This document shows, piece after piece, positions 7,817 to 16,543 of a stretch of 57,732 nt of DNA (position 1 is the first letter of the stretch; each line of letters starts with the position of its first letter). The DNA comes from Chloroflexota bacterium (lineage in GTDB: Bacteria > Chloroflexota > Limnocylindria > Limnocylindrales > CSP1-4): NCBI GenBank assembly GCA_005882635.1, contig VBFG01000108.1, forward strand, positions 1 through 57,732, read 5' to 3'. Below the pieces are notes generated by a model, which saw only the letters and a list, made by a program, of their open reading frames with translations, was not told the origin of the DNA and did not search any database. A program made the translations under genes and the position numbers.

Positions 7817-8281
7817 ATGCCCGCGGACAGCCCGACGACGCCCGCCACACCCGGCCTCGGGACGCTGCGCGCCGCGCCCGCGGGCCTGCCCGAGGCGGAT
7901 CTCGCCCCGCCCGTGGTGGCCGAATCCCGCGATCCGTTCACCGCGCTGCGGGTGATCCATCTCCTGGCCCGGATCGAGCGCGGGCGTCCCATCCGGCTGG
8001 CCGACATCGTCGACCGGCTCAACGCCAGCCACCTCGACTGGATCTTCCCAGCGTCGGTCGTCGCCGATGTCGCGGTCGGCCTGCAGGCCAACTGGATGGC
8101 CGACTACCGCAACGGCTCCGGGATCGAGATCCAGGACGGAGCGTACGGCCCGACGATCACGATCGAGGACTCGAGCCGCGTGGACCCGTGGATCGTGCGT
8201 CAGGCCGAGCGCCAGCGCGCCGCGTGTCACGATCGTCTCGAGGCATTCAGCCGGCTCGATCGAGCCGGCGGGGAGGGTTAG
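7817..8281 (+). CDS. Conserved-looking hypothetical protein, 154 aa
   Basis: The first 35 residues are Pro/Ala-rich and probably disordered. A compact globular part follows (about 38-150), with FTALRVIHLLARIERGRPIR and a strand-rich region around IEIQDGAYGPTITIED. I do not recognise a family. The ATG lies about 40 nt after TAGTCT and TAGTAGAT, possible promoter elements. It precedes the rhodanese gene by 95 bp on the same strand, so the two may be co-transcribed. A perfect 20-bp palindrome overlaps its last codons. Confidence 0.6.
   Translation: MPADSPTTPATPGLGTLRAAPAGLPEADLAPPVVAESRDPFTALRVIHLLARIERGRPIRLADIVDRLNASHLDWIFPASVVADVAVGLQANWMADYRNGSGIEIQDGAYGPTITIEDSSRVDPWIVRQAERQRAACHDRLEAFSRLDRAGGEG
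8250..8269. terminator. 20-bp perfect palindrome at the end of the preceding gene
   Basis: GCCGGCTCGATCGAGCCGGC is fully self-complementary and ends 12 bp before the gene end at 8281. As RNA it would form a GC-rich hairpin that could attenuate transcription or protect the 3' end before the rhodanese gene. There is no U-tract. Confidence 0.35.
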
Positions 8282-8376
8282 CCATGGTCTGTCCGTGTCT
8301 CCGGCGGGCTCGATCGCGCTGATCGTCGCCCGCGACCCCACGGTTTCCGCCACGCACGCTGGAGAGGAGATGTCCC

Positions 8377-9237
8377 GTGACCGTTCCCGGCTATGCCAAT
8401 GACGTCCTTGTCGATGCCGACTGGGCGAAGGCCCACCTCGACGATCCGTCGGTCCGTTTCGTGGAGGTCGACGTCGACACGACCGCCTTCGAACAGAGCC
8501 ATATCCCTGGCGCCGTCGGCTGGAACTGGACGAGCCAGCTGTCGGACGGTGTCCGGCGCGACATCGCCAGTCGCGAGGAGTTCAGCAAGCTCCTGAGCGA
8601 CAGCGGCATCGGCCCGGACACGACGATCGTGCTGTACGGCGACAACAACAACTGGTTCGCCGCCTGGGCGTACTGGCAGCTGAAGCTGTTCGGCCGCCGC
8701 GACGTGCGAATCCTGAATGGCGGCCGCAAGTACTGGCTCGACAACGGGCTGCCCCTGTCGACCGACATCGAGACCTACGAGCCGACTCGCTACGACCTGC
8801 CCGAGCCCGACTTCGCGCTCCGTGCCTTCCGCGACGACATCCTGCCGCGGCTCGGCCAGGGCGATCTCGCTCTCGTCGACGTCCGCTCACCGGCCGAGTT
8901 CAACGGCGAGGTCATCGCCCCTCCGGGCATGACCGAGACCGCCCAGCGCGCCGGGCACATTCCCGGGGCGGCATCGATCCCGTGGGCCCAGACGGTCCGC
9001 GAGGACGGGACGTTCAAGAGCCGCGACGAGCTGGAGAGCCTCTACGAGGCGAAGGGCATCACGCCCGACAAGGACGTCATCGCCTACTGCCGCATCGGCG
9101 AGCGTTCCAGCCACTCGTGGTTCGTCCTGCACGAGCTGCTCGGCTACCGCCGGGTTCGCAACTACGACGGCTCCTGGACCGAATGGGGCTCGATGGTCGG
9201 CGTGCCGATCGAGAAGCCGGTGCTCACGGCCGTCTAG
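8377..9237 (+). CDS. Thiosulfate/3-mercaptopyruvate sulfurtransferase (tandem rhodanese)
   Basis: 286 residues with two rhodanese domains. The N-terminal one (about 10-130) is inactive and carries SHIPGAVGWNW. The C-terminal one (about 150-285) holds the catalytic loop CRIGERS, where Cys carries the persulfide. CRIGERS fits thiosulfate sulfurtransferases better than the CGSGVT loop of mercaptopyruvate enzymes. The GTG start at 8377 has GGAGAGGAG just upstream; an ATG at 8369 is out of frame. Its role would be sulfane-sulfur transfer or cyanide detoxification in the cytosol. Its stop overlaps the stop of the convergent GNAT gene by 4 bp. Confidence 0.9.
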   Translation: MTVPGYANDVLVDADWAKAHLDDPSVRFVEVDVDTTAFEQSHIPGAVGWNWTSQLSDGVRRDIASREEFSKLLSDSGIGPDTTIVLYGDNNNWFAAWAYWQLKLFGRRDVRILNGGRKYWLDNGLPLSTDIETYEPTRYDLPEPDFALRAFRDDILPRLGQGDLALVDVRSPAEFNGEVIAPPGMTETAQRAGHIPGAASIPWAQTVREDGTFKSRDELESLYEAKGITPDKDVIAYCRIGERSSHSWFVLHELLGYRRVRNYDGSWTEWGSMVGVPIEKPVLTAV

Positions 9238-10079
9238 AGCATTCCTGGATTGGGAATCAAGCGGGCCGGATCGATCAGATCCGGCCCGCTCGCCATGAAC
9301 TGATCGCGGTCGGCGATGCGGAAGCCGAGGTCGAGCAACGCCCCGAGCAGCGGATTTGGGCCCTGGACCGTGACGAGGACCACGCCGCCGCGGCCGGCCC
9401 GGACGATCGCCGCGAGCATGACCGGAAGGGGCTCCACGGCCGGGTCGGGATCCACGACGAGCCGGTCCAGGACCCGGACCGGGCTCGCCTGCCGGACGCG
9501 AGCCGTGCCGAGCGCGACGACCGCGCCGCCCTCGCGGACCGTGAACAGGTCACCTTCCGGGCTCCCGGCCCAGAAGGCGTAGTCAGCGAGGCGGTCCGCG
9601 CCGGTCCAGCGCCGCTCGACCGCGGCCAGCTCGTCGGGCGTCGCCGGCTCGCACGACAGCGACTGCGGCAGGCCCGCGATCCGCTCCGACGGACCCTCGA
9701 CGTAGAGGCTCGCCCAGAGCGGTCGCAGCCCCGCCCGGACGTAGATCGGCATCGCCCGGGGGTCATCCGAGGCGAACGTCGTCCGCCGCTCCGCGTCGCC
9801 GAAGACCGCGTCGGGGAGGGGCCGGCCGATCCCTCGGCCGACGAGCTCTGGCCGGACGAAGAGGTCGGCCAGGTGAACGGCGTTGCCCGTGTCGATCGTC
9901 GCCCCGAACGCCACGACGCGGCCGTCGTCGACCGCCACCCGCGCGCCGCCCCGCGCGATCAGGTGGCGGAGGTACGGTCCGACGACGTCGGCGGTGACGA
10001 TCGCGCCATCGTTGCCGTGGGCGGTCAGGATCTCGCGGATCGCCGGGAGGTCGTCGTCGGTCGGGACGCGGATCTCCAC
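9234..10079 (-). CDS. GNAT-family N-acetyltransferase
   Basis: 281 residues from GTG 10079. An open frame extends further upstream but lies wholly inside the P1-peptidase gene and is Arg-rich, so I discard it. The acetyl-CoA loop is ELVGRGIGRPL (about residues 70-80), and the N-terminus VEIRVPTDDDLPAIREIL is a typical GNAT beginning. The C-terminal half (about 140-280) looks like a second, degenerate GNAT fold, a common twin arrangement. It starts about 20 bp after the P1 peptidase stop and is probably co-transcribed with it. The substrate is unknown. Confidence 0.8.
   Translation of the reverse strand: MEIRVPTDDDLPAIREILTAHGNDGAIVTADVVGPYLRHLIARGGARVAVDDGRVVAFGATIDTGNAVHLADLFVRPELVGRGIGRPLPDAVFGDAERRTTFASDDPRAMPIYVRAGLRPLWASLYVEGPSERIAGLPQSLSCEPATPDELAAVERRWTGADRLADYAFWAGSPEGDLFTVREGGAVVALGTARVRQASPVRVLDRLVVDPDPAVEPLPVMLAAIVRAGRGGVVLVTVQGPNPLLGALLDLGFRIADRDQFMASGPDLIDPARLIPNPGML
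9260..9290. terminator. Strong 13-5-13 hairpin just after the rhodanese gene
   Basis: AGCGGGCCGGATC, 5-nt loop, GATCCGGCCCGCT: a perfect 13-bp stem starting 23 bp after the rhodanese stop. A second hairpin, ATTCC...GGAAT, lies at 9241-9257. Both sit inside the C-terminal codons of the convergent GNAT gene. No T-tract follows, so this may act with Rho or as an mRNA 3'-end stabiliser. Confidence 0.5.
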
Positions 10080-10099
10080 CGATGGACCCCCGGCCGTCG

Positions 10100-11254
10100 T
10101 CAGGCGACCGTCCGTGCCGGCCGCCCGAACCGGGTCATCGTCTCCAGCAGCCGGTCGTGCGGCAGGGCGTAGGCGGTGATCCCGTCGCGGCCGGTCATCG
10201 TCTCCGCGGCCACGAGCGCGTTGAGGATTGCCTCCTCGGTCGCCTCGATCGTCGCATCGAACAGCGCGCCGATCACGAAGTCGTTCAGGACGTGGATGTC
10301 GGCGACGACTCGCGGGTCGGCGCGGAATGACGTCCTCGGGATCGATCGGTTGCCGGTCGCGAAGCACAGGAACAGGTCGCCGCTCGAATGGGCGCCCGTG
10401 CCGCCCATCCGGGCGATCCCGAGACCGGCCCGCTGGGCCAGCCGTTCGCACTGGTGGGGAAGGAGCGGCGCGTCGGTCGCGACGATGGCGATGATCGAGC
10501 CCGAGCCGGCAGGCGGCGGTGCCTCGTCGTCCGCCGCGGTGCCGGCAAACGGGCTGGGCACGTTCTCGATCGGGATTGCCTCCCCGACCGGCACGCCATC
10601 GACTCGCAGCCAGTCGCGCCGGCCGTAGTTCGCCTGGACGAGGACGCCGACGGTGAACCCGCCCGACTCGTCGCCGACGACGCGCGACGCCGTCCCGATC
10701 CCGCCCTTGAACTCGTGGCAGACCATCCCGGTGCCGCCACCCACGCCGCCTTCATCGACCGGGCCGGATCGCGCGGCGACCAGCGCCGCGTCGACGTGGT
10801 CGGGCGTGACGTGGAAGCCGTCGATGTCGTTGAGCAGCCCGTCCCACGTCTCGCCGACGACCGGCAGGGCCCAGTAGGAGGTCCCGAACGGAAGGACGCC
10901 CACGGCGTTCCGGATGATCGCGTCACGGACCACCCCGACCGAGTGCGTGTTGGTGATGCCGATCGGGCCCGTCAGATGGCCGGCTTCGCGGATCCACTCG
11001 AGCCCGGTCAGCTCACCGTTCCCGTTCAGGCGGTGGCACCCGGCGTAGATCGGCTCGATCCAGATGTCGCCGTCGTGGGGGACGACGACCGTCACGCCGG
11101 TGCGGACCGGGCCCTCGCCGACGGCGAGCCTGCCCTCGCCGCGGATGATCGTCGTGTGCCCGACGCGGACGCCGGCCACGTCCGTGATCGCATTGTTCGG
11201 TCCCGGTCGGCCGCGCCCGATGACGATCCCGAGATCCCTCGCGCGCACGTCCAC
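10100..11254 (-). CDS. P1 family peptidase (DmpA/L-aminopeptidase D-esterase type)
   Basis: 384 residues from GTG 11254. The family makes an autoprocessing N-terminal-nucleophile hydrolase that removes N-terminal residues from short peptides. Seen here: the N-terminal block NNAITDVAGVRVGHTTI, the glycine-rich GGVGGGTGMVCHEFKGGIG (about 169-187), and GAHSSGDLFLCFATGN (about 287-302), which contains the Ser that becomes the new N-terminus after self-cleavage. Length is normal for the family. It is divergent from pabB with about 95 bp between starts and sits upstream of the GNAT gene. Physiological peptide substrates are unknown. Confidence 0.88.
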   Translation of the reverse strand: MDVRARDLGIVIGRGRPGPNNAITDVAGVRVGHTTIIRGEGRLAVGEGPVRTGVTVVVPHDGDIWIEPIYAGCHRLNGNGELTGLEWIREAGHLTGPIGITNTHSVGVVRDAIIRNAVGVLPFGTSYWALPVVGETWDGLLNDIDGFHVTPDHVDAALVAARSGPVDEGGVGGGTGMVCHEFKGGIGTASRVVGDESGGFTVGVLVQANYGRRDWLRVDGVPVGEAIPIENVPSPFAGTAADDEAPPPAGSGSIIAIVATDAPLLPHQCERLAQRAGLGIARMGGTGAHSSGDLFLCFATGNRSIPRTSFRADPRVVADIHVLNDFVIGALFDATIEATEEAILNALVAAETMTGRDGITAYALPHDRLLETMTRFGRPARTVA

Positions 11255-11337
11255 CTCGCTGGTCTGGCTTCGCAGTGCCCACGGCGTCCGTCGCGCCGTC
11301 CGGCTCGCGCCGGCGCACTCATCCGACCGTCGATCCC

Positions 11338-11343
11338 TATCAT
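11338..11343 (+). promoter_or_regulatory. -10 box of pabB, probable leaderless mRNA
   Basis: TATCAT, 6 nt before the GTG at 11350. It supports this start over longer frames. Confidence 0.5.
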
Positions 11344-11349
11344 CGCCGG

Positions 11350-12819
11350 GTGATCCACGTCCCGAGCGAGCGTTCCGTCGCGTCGCCGGCCACCATCCGG
11401 CTCGAGGTCCTTGCCACGACCGGCGGTCGACGGCCGATCGACGTCGCCGAGGCCTTCCGCGACCTGCCCGGCATGGCGCTGCTCGAGAGCGCCCGGCCGG
11501 GCCGGAACGCTCGCTGGAGCTACCTGACGGCCGACCCCGTCGCCGTCCTCACGGAGCCAGCGCCGGGCGGCCAGCCGTTCGCCGCGGCACGCGTCCTCCT
11601 CGCCCGCCTCGCGGCGGATCGTCCCGCCCTCGACGACGCTGCCGCTGAGGCGCCCCCGTTCCTCGGCGGGCTCGTCGGATACCTGGGGTACGAGCTCGGC
11701 GACGCCCTGGAGCGCCTCCCGGATCCGCCGCCCGACGACCAGGGCCTGCCGCCGCTCCGACTCGCGCTTCATGACTGGGTGATCGCCTGGGATCGGCGGA
11801 CGGAGCGGGCGTGGCTTGCCGGCCGCGCGGTCGACGGCGACACGAAGCGCCTCGAGCGTCGCCTGGCGGAGGTCCGCGCGCGGCTGACGGAGGATCGCGG
11901 CCGGGCCGCGGCCGACCGCGACCCGGGCGAGCTCGCCTTCATCTCGTCGCTCGACCGGACGGCGTTCGAAACCGGCGTCGAGGCCATCCGCGACCACATT
12001 GCCCGTGGCGCGATCTACCAGGCGAACTTGACCCGCCGGCTGTCCACGCCGTTCGACGACGAACCCTGGCCGCTGTACCGCCGCCTGCGAACCGGCGATC
12101 CGTCCCTCTTTTCGGCATGGCTCGATCTCGGCGAAGGCGCGCCCGGTCATGCCACCCCGCTGGGAGCCGCCCCCGCGCGTCCACGGGCGATCCTGTCGGC
12201 CTCGCCCGAGCCGTTCCTCGCCGTCACCTCGGACGGTCGCGTCTCAACGGACCCGATCAAGGGGACCCGGCCGCGCGGTCGCACCGCGGCCGAGGATCGC
12301 GCCCTCGCGCGCGAGCTGCTGGCGTCGTCGAAGGATCGCGCCGAGAACGTGATGATCGTCGACGTCCTCCGGAACGATCTCGGCCGCGTCTGCCGACCGG
12401 GCAGCGTGCGGGTCCCACGGCTGTGCCGCCTCGAGCGGACCGCCGCCGTTCAGCATCTCGTCTCGACCGTGACGGGGCGGCTGGCGGAGGGCCACGACCC
12501 GTTCGACCTGCTCCGCGCCGCGTTCCCGGGCGGCTCGATCACGGGCGCCCCGAAGATCCGGGCACAGGAGATCCTCCGCTCGCTGGAGCCGACGCGGCGC
12601 GGACCGTACACGGGCGCGCTGGGCTGGATCGGCCCCGACGGCGCGATGGCGACCTCGATCCTGATCCGGACGTTCGTCGCCGACGGGACGCACCTGAGCC
12701 TCCATGTCGGTGGCGGGATCACCTACGGGAGCGATCCGGCAGCAGAGTGGGCCGAGACAGTGGCGAAGGCGCGCGGCCCGCTCGACGCGATCGGCGGTCA
12801 CGAGGTGGGGTTCGCGTGA
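11350..12819 (+). CDS. pabB: Aminodeoxychorismate synthase component I
   Basis: 489 residues. It converts chorismate and ammonia to 4-amino-4-deoxychorismate for folate synthesis, normally with a PabA glutaminase, which is not in the window. The chorismate-binding domain occupies about residues 190-485, with IARGAIYQANLTRR, SPEPFL, DPIKGTRPRG, ENVMIVDVLRNDLGR and the PGGSITGAPK loop, all typical of PabB/TrpE enzymes. The N-terminal half carries the ARPGRNARWSYL-type region. Pairing with a class IV lyase downstream argues for PabB over TrpE. I chose GTG 11350 because of the -10 box just upstream. A folate supply fits the THF-dependent methyl metabolism at 38-46 kb, but this is a housekeeping pathway. 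Confidence 0.9.
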   Translation: MIHVPSERSVASPATIRLEVLATTGGRRPIDVAEAFRDLPGMALLESARPGRNARWSYLTADPVAVLTEPAPGGQPFAAARVLLARLAADRPALDDAAAEAPPFLGGLVGYLGYELGDALERLPDPPPDDQGLPPLRLALHDWVIAWDRRTERAWLAGRAVDGDTKRLERRLAEVRARLTEDRGRAAADRDPGELAFISSLDRTAFETGVEAIRDHIARGAIYQANLTRRLSTPFDDEPWPLYRRLRTGDPSLFSAWLDLGEGAPGHATPLGAAPARPRAILSASPEPFLAVTSDGRVSTDPIKGTRPRGRTAAEDRALARELLASSKDRAENVMIVDVLRNDLGRVCRPGSVRVPRLCRLERTAAVQHLVSTVTGRLAEGHDPFDLLRAAFPGGSITGAPKIRAQEILRSLEPTRRGPYTGALGWIGPDGAMATSILIRTFVADGTHLSLHVGGGITYGSDPAAEWAETVAKARGPLDAIGGHEVGFA

Positions 12820-12907
12820 CCGGCGCCGGAGATCGCGTCGCGTGACGGGCGGCGGCGGGGACCGCGTGGCGCCCGGTGGTCGGCCCGCGGTTCAGTCGAC
12901 CCCGGTG

Positions 12908-13807
12908 ATGGGCACGGCGCCACGTCACGTCTGGGTGGACGGTCGCGTCGTCGAGGCGACGGAGCCGGTCCTGACGGCGTTCGATCGCGGATTCCAGCTC
13001 GGAGACGGCGTATTCGAGACGCTGCGGGCCCGCGGGGGACGCCCGACGGAGCTGCCCGAGCACGCAGCGCGGCTGCGCCGGTCGGCGGCTGGGCTCGCGA
13101 TCCCGCTCTCCGGCGACGTCGAGGCGGCCCTCGTCCGGGCGATCGACGAGCTCCTGACGGCGGAGGGCCTTGGCGGCCCCGACGGGGACGCGAGCGTTCG
13201 GATCACCGTCTCGCGCGGGGCGTTCTTCGGCCGTGGCCTCCTGCCGCCCGACGAGCACCCCGAGCCGACGATCGTCGTCCAGGCCTGGCCGGTCCCGCCT
13301 GTCCCCGCGGCGCATCTCGAGACCGGGCTCCATCTCGTGACGAGCTCCGTGCGACGCGACCCGGAGAACCCGCTCATCGGCGTCAAGACGACGTCGCGGG
13401 CGGACTACGTCCATGCCCGGATCGAAGCCCGGTCGGCCGGCGCCGACGACGCGTTGTTCCTCACCATCGACGGCCACCTGTCGGAGGCGACGTCGGCGAA
13501 CGTGTTCCTGGTCCGCGGGGACGAGCTGGCGACACCTGCGCTGGCGTGCGCGATCCTGGCCGGCACCACGCGCGATTGGATCCTGCGCTGGGCGTCGGGC
13601 GTCGGGCTCCGGGCGGTCGAGGGGTGGTTGACGGTCCGCGACCTGGCCGAGGCCGACGAGGCGTTCCTGTCGAGCTCCGTCGCCGGGATCCTGCCGGTCA
13701 CCAGGTTCGCCGGTGAGCCGATCGGGACCGGCCGGCCGGGCCCGTGGACGCTGCGAGCCCGAACCGACCGAGAGGCATTCATCCGGTCCGGCGAGAGCGA
13801 CTCGTGA
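12908..13807 (+). CDS. pabC: Aminodeoxychorismate lyase / class IV aminotransferase
   Basis: 299 residues from ATG 12908. It is a PLP enzyme of fold type IV that would release pyruvate from aminodeoxychorismate to give p-aminobenzoate. Seen: FDRGFQLGDGVFETLR near the N-terminus, the catalytic-lysine segment GVKTTSRADYVHAR (about residues 160-175), and the cofactor motif LSEATSANVFLV. D-amino-acid or branched-chain aminotransferases share the fold; the position right after pabB decides the call. A GTG at 12842 is an alternative start, with GGAG upstream, and would add 22 residues. The stop overlaps the next start (GTGA). Confidence 0.85.
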   Translation: MGTAPRHVWVDGRVVEATEPVLTAFDRGFQLGDGVFETLRARGGRPTELPEHAARLRRSAAGLAIPLSGDVEAALVRAIDELLTAEGLGGPDGDASVRITVSRGAFFGRGLLPPDEHPEPTIVVQAWPVPPVPAAHLETGLHLVTSSVRRDPENPLIGVKTTSRADYVHARIEARSAGADDALFLTIDGHLSEATSANVFLVRGDELATPALACAILAGTTRDWILRWASGVGLRAVEGWLTVRDLAEADEAFLSSSVAGILPVTRFAGEPIGTGRPGPWTLRARTDREAFIRSGESDS

Positions 13808-14181
13808 CCCGCGACGAGCTCATCGCGCGAACCCGCCAGCTGGTCGAGGAAGGTGATCGCCTGCAGGTCCAGCCGACGATGCGTGGTCTCCAGACGTGGC
13901 TCCAACTCTCCGACGACCTGCTCGTGGCGGCGTGGGGTTCGATGGATCGCTACCACCTCGCCTGGCTCATGGTCGGCAAGCCGAAGGACATGGTCCGCGG
14001 CCGGCCGATGACGCCGGACGAGGAATCGGCCTACGTCCGCGAGGTCGCTGAGGCGAAGACGTCGGCGCTGCGGATGAGCCTCGACGCCGTCGAACGGCAG
14101 GGGATGCCGTTCGTCGGCGAGGAACGCGGGATCGCGCCGGGCCAGGGGATGGGATCGGTTCCGGGCGACGACCGGAGGTGA
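13804..14181 (+). CDS. Hypothetical protein, 125 aa, between pabC and the DUF885 gene
   Basis: It starts at GTG 13804, overlapping the pabC stop by 4 bp, and its own stop overlaps the next start by 4 bp, so it is translationally coupled on both sides. The sequence is mainly helical (ELIARTRQLVEEGDRLQV; DEESAYVREVAEAKTSALRM) with no recognisable catalytic motif. The last 25 residues are Gly/Arg-rich. I do not know the family. The coupling is the best evidence that it is expressed. Confidence 0.65.
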   Translation: MTRDELIARTRQLVEEGDRLQVQPTMRGLQTWLQLSDDLLVAAWGSMDRYHLAWLMVGKPKDMVRGRPMTPDEESAYVREVAEAKTSALRMSLDAVERQGMPFVGEERGIAPGQGMGSVPGDDRR

Positions 14182-15476
14182 CCGCCGAAACGACGGCGGC
14201 CGTCGGCGGCCGGCGCCGGGTCCCGGTCCCGGACAGAGTCGCCCGCGACTACCTCGTCCTCGCGCTGCGGCTGGACCAGCACATCCCGGGCCTCGTCGAC
14301 GGCTACTTCGGCCCGGCAGACATCAAGGCCCAGGTCGACATCGAGCAGCTGCGTCCGCCCTCCGCGCTCGTGGCGGATGCCTCCGAGCTGCTGCGCCGAA
14401 TCGACGCTGACGTCCCCGAGTCCGACCGGCGATCGTGGCTCACCGGCCAGGTGACCGCCCTCCGGACGCATGCCGAAGGCCTCGCCGGCAGCGACCTGCC
14501 GTACGTCGAGCTCGCGACCCGCTCTTTCGCGTGGACGCCGGTCCGGCGCGATCCGGCGGTGTTCGAGCAGGCGGCCGCCGAGATCGATCGCCTGCTGCCC
14601 GGACCGGGACCGCTGGCCGATCGGCTGGCAGCGTTCAACGACGGCTTCATCCTCCCGGTCGACCGCCTCACCGCGATCGCGGACTGGCTCGTCGGACTGT
14701 TCCGCGAGCGGGCGGCGACGACATTCGGCCTGCCCGACGATGAGGCGATTCGGATCAAGCTGGTCCGGAACCAGCCGTGGACCGGCTACAACTGGTACGA
14801 GGGCGGCCGGCGCTCGCGGTTCGACCTCAACACCGACCTTCCCGTGCGCGCCGCGGAGCTGCTCCGTGTCGCCGCGCACGAGGCCTACCCCGGCCACCAC
14901 CTCGAGCATGCCTGGCGCGAGGCGGAACTCGTCGATGGCCGGCGGCGGCTCGAGGCCGGCATCCTGCTGATCAACACGCCGGAGTGCCTGATCAGCGAAG
15001 GCCTCGCCGATCTCGGCCACCAGTTCGTCTCGCCGGAGGCGGACGAAGCCGACCTGCTCATCGAGCTGTACGGGCGGGCCGGGCTGGCGATCGCCGTCGA
15101 CGCCGAGGCTGCCCGGGACGCGGCGGCGCGGACCGTCGCCCTGGCTCCGCACCTCCGCCGGCTGAGCGAGGCTCGAGTGAACGCCGCGCTCATGCGGCAC
15201 GCCGACGGCGCATCCCACGAGGCGGTCCTGGCCTGGCTCGAGCGCGTCGGGCGGTACGCCCCGGCGACCGCCGCCAAACGCCTGGAGTTCATCGAGCATC
15301 CGCTGTGGCGGACGTACGTCTTCGTCTACCACGAGGGCGAGGCCCTGCTCCGCCGCTGGATGGATGGGGTCCCGGACATGGAACGAGCCGCCCGGTTCGA
15401 GCGGCTCTTCCATGAGCAGCTGGCTCCGGCGACGATCGCGACGGAGCTGGAGACCGGCGCTAGGGCGACTTCTTGA
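14178..15476 (+). CDS. DUF885-family putative zinc metallopeptidase
   Basis: 432 residues from GTG 14178. The motif HEAYPGHH (about residues 234-241) is the hallmark of DUF885 proteins, which resemble gluzincin-type carboxypeptidases; the two histidines would bind zinc, and a downstream glutamate in ECLISEGLADL (about 273-283) would be the third ligand. No signal peptide is seen, so it is probably cytosolic. It is shorter than many DUF885 proteins (about 550-600). It is the last gene of the pab operon and overlaps the 3' end of the convergent septum-formation-like gene by 17 bp. The substrate is unknown. Confidence 0.82.
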   Translation: MTAETTAAVGGRRRVPVPDRVARDYLVLALRLDQHIPGLVDGYFGPADIKAQVDIEQLRPPSALVADASELLRRIDADVPESDRRSWLTGQVTALRTHAEGLAGSDLPYVELATRSFAWTPVRRDPAVFEQAAAEIDRLLPGPGPLADRLAAFNDGFILPVDRLTAIADWLVGLFRERAATTFGLPDDEAIRIKLVRNQPWTGYNWYEGGRRSRFDLNTDLPVRAAELLRVAAHEAYPGHHLEHAWREAELVDGRRRLEAGILLINTPECLISEGLADLGHQFVSPEADEADLLIELYGRAGLAIAVDAEAARDAAARTVALAPHLRRLSEARVNAALMRHADGASHEAVLAWLERVGRYAPATAAKRLEFIEHPLWRTYVFVYHEGEALLRRWMDGVPDMERAARFERLFHEQLAPATIATELETGARATS

Positions 15477-15972
15477 TCGACGAAGTCATCGCCCCGCCGT
15501 CGACGCGATAGGCGTAGCACGTGACGTCCCGATCGCCGCTCTTCCAGTCATCGTCGGGCGGCAGGATCGCCCCGACGTCCATGACCTGAGTGGCGGCGAT
15601 GTCCGTGCCCGTGTACGTCGTATAGGCGGGCAGGCAGGCCGAGCCGAGGTAGGCGTACCACTCGTTGTCGCTCGGGGGCGGCGCGCCCGGCGCGGCCGGG
15701 TTCTTGCCGACGAAGAACGCCTCGGCGGTGTGCGCCTCCGTGCAGGGGTGGTGCTGGACGTCCCTGACGGTCTGGTTGGCCGACGCGGGACGGTCGAAGC
15801 AGTCGCCAACCTGGAGATCGCGGGCGCCGCCGCCAATGCGGTCACGGAAGATGAACGCGCCGATCGCGATGACGGCGATGATTCCGATACGGATGATCCA
15901 GCCGCGCACTGAGCGGTACCTCCCTCGTGCGCCGACCGGCTCGATGGGCTTCCCGCTCGGCGCTCGGGCCAT
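15460..15972 (-). CDS. Membrane-anchored septum-formation-like domain protein
   Basis: 170 residues from ATG 15972; a much longer frame upstream is Arg/Ser-rich and antisense-like, so I reject it. Residues about 27-45 (WIIRIGIIAVIAIGAFIF) form one membrane helix, with the rest outside. The outer domain has VGDCFD, VQHHPCTEAHTAEAFF and CYAY, matching the four-cysteine pattern of the septum-formation (PF13845-type) domain known from actinobacterial cell-envelope proteins. The function is unproven even in that family. The gene converges on and overlaps the DUF885 gene. Confidence 0.75.
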   Translation of the reverse strand: MARAPSGKPIEPVGARGRYRSVRGWIIRIGIIAVIAIGAFIFRDRIGGGARDLQVGDCFDRPASANQTVRDVQHHPCTEAHTAEAFFVGKNPAAPGAPPPSDNEWYAYLGSACLPAYTTYTGTDIAATQVMDVGAILPPDDDWKSGDRDVTCYAYRVDGGAMTSSIKKSP

Positions 15973-16000
15973 GGTACGGAACGGGTGCAAGCGCCCGCCG

Positions 16001-16543
16001 TCAGTCGATCGTCCGGTTCTCGACCGCCCCTTCGTCCCCGGGGGCGAGCCTCCGAACGAGCACGGCGCGGTCCTCGCCGGGCAACTCGTAGTCCGGCCAG
16101 GCGGGCACGCCGTACAGCCGCTGGCTGCCGGGACCCTCCTCGGGCTCGAAGCCGAGCGAGTGGAAGAAGGCGATCGCGATCGGGTCGTCCGGCCAGGCGA
16201 CGGCGCGCGCGACGGCGGCGCCGCCCGCCATGGCATCCACGAGGAACGCCTCGACCAGCGTCCGTCCCAGGCCGTGCCGGCGATGATTCGGGTCGACCGC
16301 GACAAGGTGGAGGATGGCCTCCGCCGGCCGCTCGGGACTGCGGTAGCCGATCAGGAAGCCGCGCGGCCGGCCGGCGTCATCCTCGGCGATCCAGGACGTC
16401 CCGGCGAAGTGTCGGAACCAGGCACGGGCGACGAGCGGCCACACCTTGCGGCCGGCGAACCAGTGGTCGACGACGGCCGCGATCGGCGGCTGATCCGCCT
16501 CTGTGGGTCGACGGAGGCCGGTCCGGATCCGGCCGTCCGTCAC
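16001..16543 (-). CDS. GNAT-family acetyltransferase
   Basis: 180 residues. The acetyl-CoA motif is LVAVDPNHRRHGLGRTLVEA (RRHGLG loop), followed by AFFHSLGFEPEEG, the usual C-terminal GNAT strand-helix. The GTG at 16543 overlaps the stop of the upstream membrane-protein gene as GTGA, so the pair is coupled. The acceptor substrate is unknown. Confidence 0.85.
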   Translation of the reverse strand: MTDGRIRTGLRRPTEADQPPIAAVVDHWFAGRKVWPLVARAWFRHFAGTSWIAEDDAGRPRGFLIGYRSPERPAEAILHLVAVDPNHRRHGLGRTLVEAFLVDAMAGGAAVARAVAWPDDPIAIAFFHSLGFEPEEGPGSQRLYGVPAWPDYELPGEDRAVLVRRLAPGDEGAVENRTID

